Shown piece by piece: positions 11,675 through 22,767 of a stretch of DNA of 64,000 nucleotides. The DNA lies in assembly GCA_025786725.1 (NCBI GenBank), contig JAHLTZ010000001.1, positions 806,001 through 870,000 on the forward strand, written 5' to 3'. The position numbers and the translations under genes are program-made. Source of the stretch: Syncephalis fuscata. Lineage: Eukaryota > Zoopagomycota > Zoopagomycetes > Zoopagales > Piptocephalidaceae. Below the pieces are notes generated by a model, which saw only the letters and a program-made list of their open reading frames with translations, did no database searches and was not told the origin of the DNA. Numbering within the stretch: position 1 is the first letter of the stretch; each line of letters opens with the position of its first letter.

Positions 11675-12502
11675 ATGAAGTTCTCCACAGTTGTTGCTGC
11701 CATTGCCACGTTGGCTATTGCCGCTCAATCGGCCGATGCCATGGATCCAAACAAGATTCTTTGTCTTGTAAACGAAGTCCGTGCTCGTAATGGTAAGCCA
11801 GCATTGAGACTTAATGTTGGCTTGAATCTTGGAGCTGCCGCCTACAGTAATGTCATGTCCACTATTCTACAAATTGGTCAACGTCCAAGCCACAATTTCG
11901 GCCCCGTAGGATTCCAGCAACGTCTTGACTCTATTCTTGCCCCTCTTGGTTTGAAGTTGGGATCTGAGAACACTTACAACGGTAAGGACACCGAAAAAGA
12001 AGTTGTTGACGGCTGGATCGCTTCCCCAACACATTACCAGAACATTCTCTCCGACGCTACCGATATGGGTGTTGCTTTGGCTACCAGAGGCTCACAAAAG
12101 TTCTGGACTCAAATCTTTGGTACTGATGGTAAGCAACACAGTTACCCAGTGTGCCCCGGAGCGAGCCCAACTCCAGCTCCAGTCCCGGCTTCTCTGCCTC
12201 CTCAGGTTCCAGCTCCTCAGGCTTCAGCTCCTCCAGCCCCAACCCCAGTTACCTACACTCCAGCTCCTCCAGCCCCAGCCCCAGTTACCTACACTCCTAC
12301 AGCTCCATCGACTCCAGCTCCAGCACCACGTAAATGCCACAAGAAAGTACACCATTGCAACGAAGGTGAAAGCAAGTGCGACAACGGCCAAATCTCACAC
12401 TGCCGTCGTGGTCGTTGGGAAGTAGCATTCTGCCCAGCGAGCCACTACTGCAAGGTTGACTCGCCCATCAAGGCTTGCTGTGCCAAAGTCCCAGGCTATT
12501 AA
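11675..12502 (+). CDS. secreted CAP/SCP (PR-1-like) protein with Pro-rich linker and Cys-rich tail
   Basis: Single exon, 275 residues, start in an AAATTATGAAG context. Order: signal peptide (about residues 1-22, cut near SADA-MD), CAP domain about 25-160, a Pro/Ala/Thr/Val linker about 161-218, and a C-terminal module about 219-275 with eight to ten cysteines. CAP motifs seen: ILCLVNEVRARNGKPALRLN (helix 1) and SHNFGP (with the conserved His), then SENTY (the GEN-like motif) and WIASPTHYQNIL (the H-x-x-N motif). CAP proteins act outside the cell; sterol/lipid binding is known in yeast Pry proteins. The Cys-rich tail, with CDNGQISHCRRGRWEVAFCP-type spacing, recalls small chitin-binding modules of the CBM19 type, but this is inference. 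The linker contains a near-perfect DNA direct repeat of about 36 bp around 12219-12295. Confidence 0.85.
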   Translation: MKFSTVVAAIATLAIAAQSADAMDPNKILCLVNEVRARNGKPALRLNVGLNLGAAAYSNVMSTILQIGQRPSHNFGPVGFQQRLDSILAPLGLKLGSENTYNGKDTEKEVVDGWIASPTHYQNILSDATDMGVALATRGSQKFWTQIFGTDGKQHSYPVCPGASPTPAPVPASLPPQVPAPQASAPPAPTPVTYTPAPPAPAPVTYTPTAPSTPAPAPRKCHKKVHHCNEGESKCDNGQISHCRRGRWEVAFCPASHYCKVDSPIKACCAKVPGY

Positions 12503-13021
12503 ATTCGATTTAATTTTAAATTAATCTGAATTTGTTTGCAACAAAGGCCGTTTGCGTATACCAAATGATTGTAATGGATGCATAGATGCTTGTTATTACA
12601 AGGCTTCAAAAAGTAAAGTAATTTTGCCACCTTAATATTAATTTATTGAATATAATGTTTATGATTAAGAGATGACGTTGCAATATGCCAAGTCATAATT
12701 TATTTGCTCGGTTGTTTTAATTAAAGAAAATCAAAAGCAAATGCTAAACAAAACATGAGTAATACAAGTACCATTTACTTAGCTATTTTATATAATAGAA
12801 TAAACGCGAGGAGGACAGCAGAGTAAAAACCAGTTATGTAACAGTTTTAGCCACAAAATAACATTATTACATAAGTAGTAGTGGCGATCAAATGTCTTTT
12901 TCTAACAACATTCGCGCCATTGAACTGCACATTCAATCTATTGAACATGGGGACAAGTGGTGAGTTTGATTTAATCGTCACATCATCACACTTATTGCTT
13001 TTTGGGGACAAATGACTAATA
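12503..13021. other. intergenic region with a partial repeat copy
   Basis: AT-rich, about 520 bp. Around 12928-12966 is a degenerate copy of the terminal repeat of the adjacent element: CAATCTATTGAACATG followed by GTGGTGAGT. Otherwise nothing coding. Confidence 0.45.
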
Positions 13022-13829
13022 TTTAATAACGCCCAATCTATTGAACATGATAATGGGTGGTGAGTGACATCAGTCATCAAATACTCGTCATCATAGATTC
13101 GTTATCCAGTATGCATATATCCACCACTTATCTATATCATTCCCATTCTGTCCCACACTACTATGTATCATTCTACGATACACTAGACACATTTTATTTA
13201 TTATATACGGCAATATACTTTACTCATTCCACTCATTCCACTATACACACTATAATTTCAACATCATTTTATATGCTTTCTCATCATATATTCATCATTT
13301 TATATAATACTTTATACTCATATAGTCCTCCTCTATCCAAAACTATTTTTACATTTATTCTAGCTTTATTATTAATAAATGTCGACTAATTCCGCTCATT
13401 GATCGTGCATATATGCTCAATAACTTTAACATTGCTAATTTTGCTCAATATTGCATATTCATTATAATGTGTATCATTTCATTATATATTGGCTATACGC
13501 TATCTATAGCTGTTGTCGGTATGGCTCCAACTCTTTATGAATAAACATTGACATATTGCACTTAGTTGGTTCACTGAATTATATTGGTAGAACAAACAAT
13601 ATGGATATGAACGGATTATGTTTTATTAAATTTATTTATAAACAAACTAGTTTATGTTAATTAGCTATGGTTTTAATGTTAATCAAGCAAAATGACGGGT
13701 ATATATATGGTAATAACACATACTGTAATGATATATACATACTGGATAATAAATCTATGATGATGAGTATTTGATAATCGATGCCACTCACCACCCACCA
13801 TTATGTTCAATAGATTGGGTGTTATTAAA
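13022..13829. mobile_element. MITE-like element with about 98 bp terminal inverted repeats
   Basis: The left end (13022-13120) and right end (about 13733-13829) are inverted copies of each other, roughly 85-90% identical by eye. Both outer ends read TTTAATAAC followed by RCCCAATCTATTGAACAT when oriented outward-in. The flanks show AATA at 13018-13021 and at 13830-13833, a possible 4 bp target duplication, but in low-complexity sequence. The 600 bp interior is AT-rich and shows no transposase, so it is a non-autonomous foldback/MITE-type element. Superfamily not assigned. Confidence 0.65.
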
Positions 13830-16800
13830 AATAACCATTTAGCATCAGATTACAATATAATTAAACAGTTTAATCATTAGTATTTTCATTATTTGGTATC
13901 ATGCTCAATAAAATAAATATGTACTTTTCTTAATTGAATATTATCAATTGTAATAGTTTTGGCGCAAATAATTAAAATAGTTGACTAAATTAATTATTTT
14001 TAACAAATTATAATACCACCACAGCCATTATTTAAAACGCAGACAATTATTAAAAAGTATAATTTCTATATAACGATATCGGTGATATTGTATTTGAATG
14101 GGGTATGCGACCAGTGCCGCTTCTCCTTACCCCTTTCCAGCCAACGGCGATAGTTTACATGCTGGCTGATTAGTATTATTAAAGCAATGGTATCTCCTTT
14201 TCGGTCAGCTCTTCCCCTTGTCTGAATGATTAAAAGTGCGCTACTCGAAGAGCGCAGCTAATCAACTATTCCGCTTAGCAGCACCATGCACTACCCCTCG
14301 CCAGAGCCAGAGTAGGCATCAAAGCTATATCACAAGTGGGAACGACGCTCGGTCACCCCCATGGCTAAATTCAATACCAGCTAGTTGCTAGTAGCGCTGA
14401 CAACACTAGTACAGCTACTAGGCACAGCTATCTTCCAAGGCATTCCCCACTCCTTTTTACACCACCATGTGGTATATGGCTTCAGTAATTCAAGGATAAC
14501 GCACAGTACTGATAGGATTAGCAACACCTTGTAACATCCACCGATAATCGCTGTATAAATGTCCCATCATTTACCTGTAATGGTTGGTTTATTCAACTTA
14601 TGCTTTGATATTAGGACATCTTCAACGCCGCACTATTACATTCTTTAGTTTACTTGTGAAGATAAATTGTGTACTACCTTGCCATTGACACGCCGAAGTT
14701 TTCATACTGCCATTTGTACGTTTTGCTGCAGCTGACGCCACCAATCGACCATCCATTCTCTCTTTTTTCTGTGTGCGTGCGTCTGCGTGCGGATACCTTT
14801 CTACTACACTGTTTGCCTGTGCTGCTACATTCAAGCATTCGCAGTCACACTGTTACTACTGAAGTTTTATATGCCAAGACTAAAGTCTGAAAGCAGAAAA
14901 AACTAATCGTGTTATCTCAGCCACTGGTAAGTCAAAAATAGCAATAGCGTCGATAGTGTATTTTAGTAGATATAGATCTATAGATTTATATTGCCTTTTA
15001 TCTCATTATGGATATGCCAATCTATATGACACATGGTCATTGGATATTATTGTCATGTTTATTTTTATTTCGTAAATGGTCTTAACACTTTTTTACTTTA
15101 TCTCAATCGCAAATCTGCTTGCATGGTCGTTCAAATATTCCTGATATGTGCTGCATAGTCGTTGCTGTTTTCCTGTTTAATTTTACTCCTACCTCCTAAG
15201 AAAATGGTTGAGAATTACCATAATGGTACATTGCCATTGAAGCTGCATCTGCACTTGCTTCATCGCTGCGATTGGCCGTAAAGCAGTCGCCCATTTGAAT
15301 TTTGGATGGTCAGTGTAGCTTTTTTGACAGCCATAGCACGCCACTTGTTTTTGTCGGCATTGTTCGCGCCATATTGGTAAAGTGCCGAATAGCTGTGTTC
15401 TTGTTGGTTGAAATCAATCGTATTTGAGCTACCAAGAATAGCTTACCGATTTTAATCCGGTTATCTATAAACAGCATCGTTCTACGGCCACTTGCTTATT
15501 CGGATACATCTTGCTCCCCCCAGAACACAATGGCCTTTTCCATTAACGATAGTGACTGGTATCAACAGGCTAGCTTCCATTTCCATCATCAGAGTGATCA
15601 CGGACAAGCCTTCGTGTTCCCAACACCGATACACAGACCGTACAAACGTGCATGGGTTTACAGCGACTAAATTAGCTCCTCTGTGCATGCAAAACACTGT
15701 GCATCATAAAATTGCATTGCTGACAACCGTGACAGCACTACCATCACCGGCAATTGTGACCGCAGTTCATTTTTCCGATAGTATCACTACTACCGGCAAG
15801 TAAAAGTCTTGCTGCCAAGCCCTTTTATTTTTATTTTCTGTTTGACACAATCATGGATGGCGATTCGTCATGGTTGGCACCACACGTAGACGGCCATTTG
15901 TACATATTTTTACATGTGGGCACCAGGGTTGTAGCGCTATCTCTTGCTCGTATAGCGGATCCGTATTCACTTGGTGCCCATGGTCCAATTAACTCGCCTT
16001 GAATGCTATTATGGTGGATGTATTCAAGGCGAGCCAATTAGGCAATAGGTACTAAGTGAATACGGATCCGCTATACGAATAAATGTCATTGTGAGTGTAT
16101 AGCTGCTTGGAACCAATACGCGACGTTACACTTTTGGCTGGTGTCACCAGTAGTTCTTCGCCTTTCTTGGCCCCATGCTGTTGCTTCTATGTCTATTTCA
16201 CGTCACGCTCGAGACGATTGGCTTCATACTTTGCAGTATACGATGGCGCACGTCCCCATGGCATTGCTTCTAGCATAGCTATTTTGAGATGCATGTTACT
16301 GCACGAAGAAAAAGCATTTTATACACCTGTTACTATTGCTATTGCTGCTTCTGTTGCCCACCGATAGATGGTAGTGCCTCCCGCTCGTCTGAAACCATAT
16401 GGTGGCAACCTGCTTCTTATCAAACTAGTCGCTAGGATCTTGTCAGGCGATTAAAGCAGATTGTGTTGCACATGCTCATTGTTACAGTCTTTCATGTTTT
16501 TCCCAGCTACCAAAGCTTGAATATTTAAACTCCGCTCGCTTTATGTCAGAATAATGGGCACGTTAAATGCTTTAGAGTTGGTTAACAATGCTTTTATTGA
16601 GTATGAGTATGTACAGCTGTATAATAGCTGTAAAGCTGGTGATGTAGCATTAATGTCAGTGTATGTAATTGCTAAATTAGGCAACAGTTCGGGTCTCAAT
16701 AAGTTTATTGGATATTGTGATTGGATAGTCCACTGATATAAAAGAAGCGGACTAAAGGTGGTGTTATCGCTTCTTTCTAATAATTCCTCTTGACTGGCTC

Positions 16801-17440
16801 ACCTCACGACGCATCTTTTTCATTGCCAGCTCACAGTGCAGGTACCACCGTCCCAGGTCTTTCTTTGTTTATTTCATCCTTTTTTGACCTATCTGTCTCC
16901 TACACGAGGACGTTACAATTACTAGCCGCGTGACCTATATTTATTGTTGTGTTGCTTAGGTGGTCGTTCCCACACACAGTTTGCTATCTCACTGCCAGTA
17001 AAAAACACCATAGGCGTTTTTTACAGTTAAAAGCACTTCTTTGCCACTGTACCAGCCCATTTGGTACTGACTCATCGTTTTCTTATTCCGTCACGTCCAC
17101 ACGTCACCACACGATTGTTCTTGGCCCTTCTACTTGTTTCTACTCCGTGTACCTTTTGGCCATTTGTCTTATTGAGATCCTCCACAACACTTTTACTCAA
17201 TCCATTTAGCTTTCATAGAGTTTGACTGTCATACACCTGCTCTGTGAGTAACGAAGCTGATCTTTGCTTTTATGTGGCAAAGCAGCAGCTTAAACTGAAT
17301 CAAGTCTTTGCATATAGACCATATGCTAATATGTGCTTTATTTTTCTTTAGACATACGTTAACAGTCATTTCTTTCGACTATTACTACTGTTGCCGCCGC
17401 TGCTACCAACACCAATACCACTAAACACAAGCGTGATAAA
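13830..17440. other. long non-coding region / bZIP leader
   Basis: 3.6 kb before the bZIP start. The first part is AT-rich. From about 14080 the composition shifts to a higher GC level without a supported protein; ORFs on both strands are short and lack domains. A good donor (CTG/GTAAGTC) lies at about 14928 and a pyrimidine-rich acceptor (TTTTTCTTTAG) at about 17352, so part of this could be a large intron in the 5' UTR of the bZIP gene. That is inference. A long hairpin at 15948-16078 is listed separately. Confidence 0.4.
15948..16078. repeat. 131-nt inverted repeat able to form a long hairpin
   Basis: Left arm 15948-16004 and right arm 16022-16078 pair over about 57 positions with a 17-nt loop. 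The outer 25 positions are a perfect match (starting TCGTATAGCGGATCCG), followed by a mismatched middle and a perfect CGCCTTGAAT/ATTCAAGGCG inner stem. The hairpin lies in the non-coding stretch upstream of the bZIP gene. The arms could be a structured RNA, a small-RNA precursor or a relic of a foldback element. Confidence 0.8.
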
Positions 17441-19084
17441 ATGTGCGAGGATCCATTCGACTCGTTTGTTGACATGCAAATGATTGACGACACTATGAAC
17501 AGTCTTGCATGCACATCTGCATCCCAATCACCAACAATGTCTATATCCCACCTACCTGAAACTACGAACTTTTCGCTACATCATCAGTGGAATCATATGG
17601 CAGCCAGTGCTGCACCTACCATGTCTGCACCAGGTGGCGTAACATCAGGATCTGCTGCATCCGAATTGTTCAAGTATTATCTACAAGACCAGCTTTCGCT
17701 AATGGAGACCAATCCAGAGGCTGCCGCCGTAAATGCTGCCGCTGTAGCTGAAGTAGCCGCCGCTGCTGCCACCGCTGCTGCAGCAGCCGCTGCCGCCAAC
17801 CGAGTATCGTTATCAGCGGCTGCACAGCAGGCTAAAAACATCTTTGATCATTATCCCACGTCCACCGACGATCCAGCCCTTCTAACTCCGAAGACAGAGC
17901 CAGAATCACCGCTCCAAGGCTTCTCTACCTTGCCTGGTCTAATGCCGTCCGAAACTGATGCCTGGATGAATCAGCTTCTTAAGCCAACCACGCTATCGGC
18001 TGGCTCGGCTGTACAGCCATACCAAGTGCTATTAAATCCACTAAAAGCACAGGAAGTCGACCATCTACACGAAGAAGAGACTCGGCACTTTACCAAGCCA
18101 ACTCCTTCAACGTACGCCGGTCCACGTCGTCATACTCGTAAACACTCGCAGTCCAATCCTTATCCTACCTTTTCGACCGTTTCTGAGCTTAATACGTCAG
18201 TATATGCGAATAATAATAGTAATAATAATGCCCTAAATGCATCTACAAATACTATTGGCGATAAAAGCAGCTCGTCGTTACGATCTGGCAGCACTCGTAC
18301 GATGCCACGACGCAACAGCAAACTATACGATCGTGGCAGCGTTTCGCACAGTGATGAAGATATGGAAGACGAGGATATGGTTAACGAGCTTCTTTCTCTA
18401 CGCAATGGCGTAGTCCAGCATGGCCTTAATACACGTCGTGATCCATTGCCAGATGAAGATGAAATTCGTAAAATGACACCCAAAGAACGCCGTCAGTTGC
18501 GAAACAAGATTTCAGCTCGCAACTTTCGACTTCGCAGAAAAGAATATATTGGTACGCTAGAGGCTGAGGTAAAAGAGGTACGCAACGAGCTTAACGACTG
18601 CCGTACACGTTGCAACGACGCCGAAATTGAAAACCGTGCGCTTAAAAAGGAACTGAACTCAATTCGCGACCAATTGGAAATGGCATTGGCAGCTGCCACT
18701 GCAGCTAACTTGCCGGATCTTAATATGACTACATCGTCAACCTTTGAACGCACATTGCTAGCTCATAGCACTCTGTGCACGCCATTGTCACCGGCCACTA
18801 GCTGTGCTTCCACTGCAACATCGTCGGATCATATTATGATGTCACCCTCTGCTTCGCCGTCAACGCCGTGCTGCAACTCATTTAGTCTATTAACTCAAAA
18901 ACGACAAATACATCGCAATCCTACGAGCACACCTTTACTTACACGCAACAACTCTCCAGCACCGGTGGCCAATTCTCAACGGCTAACGCTAAATACCGAT
19001 GATATCCACCAAAACTGCTCGACAGCCAATGGCACTGCTGTATCTCATGTCAACTGGAACAAAAGCCGGCTTATTGTTCACTAA
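17441..19084 (+). CDS. bZIP transcription factor
   Basis: Single exon, 547 residues, start in a GATAAAATGTGC context. Nuclear DNA-binding regulator. The basic region at about residues 346-372 reads KERRQLRNKISARNFRLRRK and has the invariant N-x7-R (NKISARNFR). The leucine-zipper heptads continue through LEAEVKEVRNELNDC, then AEIENRALKKELNSI and DQLEMAL. The N-terminal half has Gln/Ser/Thr-rich activation-like sequence, a run of nearly 30 residues dominated by Ala (about 93-120), and acidic stretches just before the basic region (SDEDMEDEDMVNEL). The C-terminal 120 residues are Ser/Thr/Pro-rich. RQLRNKISARNFR-type basic regions are typical of a widespread fungal bZIP group without a single agreed function, so no symbol is given. 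A long upstream non-coding region suggests complex regulation. Confidence 0.92.
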   Translation: MCEDPFDSFVDMQMIDDTMNSLACTSASQSPTMSISHLPETTNFSLHHQWNHMAASAAPTMSAPGGVTSGSAASELFKYYLQDQLSLMETNPEAAAVNAAAVAEVAAAAATAAAAAAAANRVSLSAAAQQAKNIFDHYPTSTDDPALLTPKTEPESPLQGFSTLPGLMPSETDAWMNQLLKPTTLSAGSAVQPYQVLLNPLKAQEVDHLHEEETRHFTKPTPSTYAGPRRHTRKHSQSNPYPTFSTVSELNTSVYANNNSNNNALNASTNTIGDKSSSSLRSGSTRTMPRRNSKLYDRGSVSHSDEDMEDEDMVNELLSLRNGVVQHGLNTRRDPLPDEDEIRKMTPKERRQLRNKISARNFRLRRKEYIGTLEAEVKEVRNELNDCRTRCNDAEIENRALKKELNSIRDQLEMALAAATAANLPDLNMTTSSTFERTLLAHSTLCTPLSPATSCASTATSSDHIMMSPSASPSTPCCNSFSLLTQKRQIHRNPTSTPLLTRNNSPAPVANSQRLTLNTDDIHQNCSTANGTAVSHVNWNKSRLIVH

Positions 19085-19962
19085 AGTCATGGTCAATACA
19101 ACACGCGACTGGCTTTGTTTTCACAAGTTACGCAATAATCATTTTGGCCATTCAGATTTGCACCAGCTCTTAGTGTAAATCTATTAGATCCGTGCTATAA
19201 TGATGTTTATTGCAATCGTTTTATTGACATTGAGGCCATTTGACAATGCTATAGTTGTCGCGTATCTATTGCATTAATCCCATTTCAGCTTTCATATGAA
19301 CTTAAATCATGGGACCTTTGGCCTTTTCCTCTATTTGTATAGCTTGCTTTCTCACTCACGCTCGTATTTCATTGATTTTTTGCGCGCTCCTTATCAATGA
19401 GTTCAATTTATATGCCACACATGCTAGTCGATTGCTCTATCGACATTATTTATGCTGGTAATTATATTGAATTTAATGATGATGGTAGCCGTCGCCCGTC
19501 CTTCTATTATTCAACCTTTTTGCTTGGTCGGTGTCAGCAGCTGACATGATCTATTTTTGTCAACGGTGACCTGTTCTTCTTCGCTTTTTTTGCGATTGGT
19601 ATCCGTCATAGTTGAGTTTTTTATCCGTTCCATTTTTGCGCGCACTGTTGGTTATTTTCAAAAATAACACTGGGCGCATTTTGCATTTCTAATGCACGGT
19701 CTTTTCGTCAGTTTGGCCGCGCAATGGCAGGTTCTTTCACGAGAACGACAACTAAAAATCAATAAAAGATTTTAAGTGAATTACTTTAAATATCATAACC
19801 AAAATATTGGTTTTTAATAATGTTAATACTGTTATAAATGCTGCTAATAATATTTTTATTACTATTAATTCAATAAAAATGTGTTATAATTTATCCATTT
19901 TGACCATTGTTGCCACTAAATCAAGTAGACTTTTCTACTTTTATTTATTTATAAATAGGACA
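19085..19962. other. intergenic region bZIP / TAM41
   Basis: 878 bp. Mixed composition, then very AT-rich close to TAM41. A small perfect stem (GGTTATTTT-CAA-AAAATAACAC type) lies near 19649-19669. The frame of TAM41 stays open upstream to about 19807, so a longer N-terminus cannot be excluded. Confidence 0.45.
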
Positions 19963-21553
19963 ATGACGCGTCATCCAGTTTTCTTTACGCCTAGCGAAAC
20001 GCCAGACTCGTCGGGTGCGCAACATGATTTTACGCCTGCAGCAGTGTCGACGCCTTCTCCGCTCATTACAATAGACAGCGACTTAAAGCGTGTTCTTGAT
20101 CAATTTCGAGCGCCGGTCCGCTTTGCTTTTGCTTATGGCAGCGGTGTGTTTCGCCAACGAGGTTACAACTACTTTGAAAAAGGCGGCCCAAACACTAAAA
20201 CTAGTAGTGTGGGCGATGTAAGTTGTTTGTGGCGCGTTATTCTATTGAATATGGCCACCTTAACTAACTGCTTATTATGTATTGTTGAAACCGAAATAGC
20301 CACCACTTGTCGACCTTATCTTTGCCGTAAGCCATCCTGCACACTGGCATAGCGTTAACCTACAACAACATCCTGAGCATTACGGCGGCATTGTTGCGTC
20401 GTTAGGTAGTAGTGCAGTTACATCGCTGCAGGAAAATTTTGGTGCCGGTATCTGGTTTAATCCATTTGTTACGGTCGAAGGCATAGTAAGTTGTCGTATT
20501 ACTTTATTATTTAATGTAAAATAAACTTATTTTATTTAATTAATTAATAGCGAATTAAATATGGTGTTATATCAGTCGATACACTTTGTCAAGATCTTTT
20601 GGAATGGGAGACACTTTATCTGGCTGGCCGAATGCAAAAACCAGTACGTAGTTACTAAACTATCGTTTTAATATCAAATATTTTCTTACGCAATCAACAG
20701 CTACGTATTATTAAAGATGATTATCGTGTACGCTTGGCAAATCGAGTTAATCGACTTCATGCAATGCGTGCTGCTTTGCTATTGCTACCCAATCAATTTA
20801 CGACCGAAGAGCTTTTTATGACTGTAGCTGGATTATCGTTTACAGGTAAGTTGTTAGCTGATTATATTAGTCACTAGTATATTATTTACCACTTGCATGG
20901 CTCTCACATAATCTAGGCGATTTTCGGATGCAGATGGGTGGTGAACATCCCGATAAAGTGGCCAATATTGTACGTGCACAAATAGAGTATTTTAGAAAGT
21001 TGTATGCGCCAATTATCCAGCGACTTGACGATCATATAGTAACGAAAGGTGAAGATCGCTTTGAAGTAAGTTTATTAAATAAAGTAGCAAGTATGGAGCC
21101 AACAAGTACAATTAATACTGGCTATAATAGCAAAATGACAATCCTGAGGCGCGAGCCCAGCTTATTCGCCAGCTACCTGAACGTTTCTATCAGCGCATGC
21201 TGCTCGAGCATAAACACTGGCTGGTCAATGAAAATCGCCGCCGTGACTACGTGGCAGGCAAGTACCTAATAAAATGCCACCTAATTGTATTTAATATATG
21301 ATGCCACAGATGAACCTAAACTAAGCCAAGCTATAGCTCAATCGCCTGCACTATCAGTTTATGTACGCCAAGGTAAATTGTATATAGCATTGTTAATCGA
21401 GTGCATTTTAATCAATAGTGTCTACTAGGCATTCATAAAACTGTTCGTTGGCCAGCCATTAGCCAGTCATTGAAAGGAGTAGTAACTGCTGGTATTGTAC
21501 CATCTATTCGCTATGGCTTAGCCAAATTACGCAAGGGCGTACTTCGTCGTTAA
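19963..21553 (+). CDS. TAM41: mitochondrial CDP-diacylglycerol synthase (TAM41/Mmp37)
   Basis: Makes CDP-diacylglycerol from phosphatidic acid on the matrix side of the inner membrane, the first committed step to cardiolipin. Exons: 19963-20217, 20300-20485, 20551-20643, 20701-20845, 20917-21065, 21131-21257, 21310-21372, 21429-21553 (1143 nt, 380 residues). Family motifs: VRFAFAYGSGVFRQRGY (nucleotidyltransferase GS), then PPLVDLIFAVSHPAHWHSVN, then QQHPEHYGGIVASLG, then FNPFVTVEGIRIKYGVIS, then GDFRMQMGGEHPDKVANIV. The C-terminal LKGVVTAGIVPSIRYGLAKL is the usual membrane-associated end. Intron 6 (21258-21309) is GC-AG with a strong GCAAGT donor. I chose ATG 19963; an in-frame upstream region starting at 19807 or 19879 could add a hydrophobic presequence. 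Confidence 0.95.
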
Positions 21554-22767
21554 TCGCTGTCGTGTTTTTGTTTAATATTTATACAGAATACCTATGATAG
21601 TCAGTATCTGGTGATAATAAATATCTGAATTATTGTTTAGAATGATATTGCGTGTAATAATATTAATTTATCTAAATGGACAAGTATTGCTAATAAACAG
21701 GTTATGTTTTTGATATAGTCATTAAATAAGATATGATACAATTGAATACTAGTGCAGCTGGCTTAATACTATATTATCTTATTCCATATTAACACTAATA
21801 TTCAATCGTAAACCATGCATTAAATATCTCTCTTCTTGTAATATATTCTATGCCGTATTAATGTAGCATAAATACTTTAAATATATTTATGGTATTTATA
21901 GATCAGCATATGGTGCAACAATAATGACGTTTAAGTAAAAATGTTTTAATTTGTAAACTGATTGAGTTTTATTTTGAGCCTTTTGAAATTTGTCCCAATT
22001 GAAAAACTATAAATAAATTAAAATATTGCTGAAAGAGTTGTTTAAGTGGTGGAATAAAACAAAGAATAAAAAGCAATGGCATAAAAGCAAAATATAATTA
22101 TATAACAATGTCATCAGTAAAACAATGAGTGTAAAAGAAGAATAGATAGCAAACAGTAAAGACAAGTATATTCATGGAACAATGTCATCAGTATAATAAG
22201 AAGGATGGATATCAATGCATAAACAAATGTCATTATCATAGAACACGATACTATAATTGACAACTAAAATTTTAAACATTAAATTCAGTTATAAGCAACA
22301 ACTTTTGTTGAATGTTAAATGAAATACATGTAAACATATATATTGTTACAAGGTAGAATATAAAATAAATAGAACAGCTAGTCAATTGGTGATAAATACA
22401 GTGGTTGAAGATGATAAAAAACGAGCAGCTAGAATGTGTATAAAAGTTAATTATTTTATTTGTTATGTAAAGTCAATGTTAATTGTATAGTATAGTTATA
22501 AAGGTAGGAAGGGAAGAAACATTAAATGAAGTATCAGAGATGTTTGCGTCTGATAGTCAGCTGAATGTTTACAAGGCTATTGATTTACATTGTTAGTATA
22601 ATATTTACATTGTTCAGTAGATAATCACCTATTAACCAAGTGATGCAGTTGCGGTAAAGGTGATCATAACGTGATCTATACACACCCAAATCAACACTGT
22701 CGTAACAACATCAACTCAACTCACTAGTTGTTCCCTTCGTTTTTTTCCACGCTGGTCATTAGTCAAC
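21554..22767. other. AT-rich intergenic region TAM41 / MOCS1
   Basis: 1.2 kb. Very AT-rich. The short sequence ACAATGTCATCAGTA occurs at about 22106 and 22181, and a related AAATGTCATTATCATAG at about 22225. No ORF or RNA gene that I can support. The last 80 bp, with Thr/Asn-like AACATCAACTCAAC repeats, form the MOCS1 leader. Confidence 0.5.

Noticed and set aside
12003-12425. Overlapping 140-codon ORF inside the CAP gene
   Set aside because: It is a frame shadow of the Pro-rich linker repeat, has no domain and shares the region with a gene that has clear motifs.
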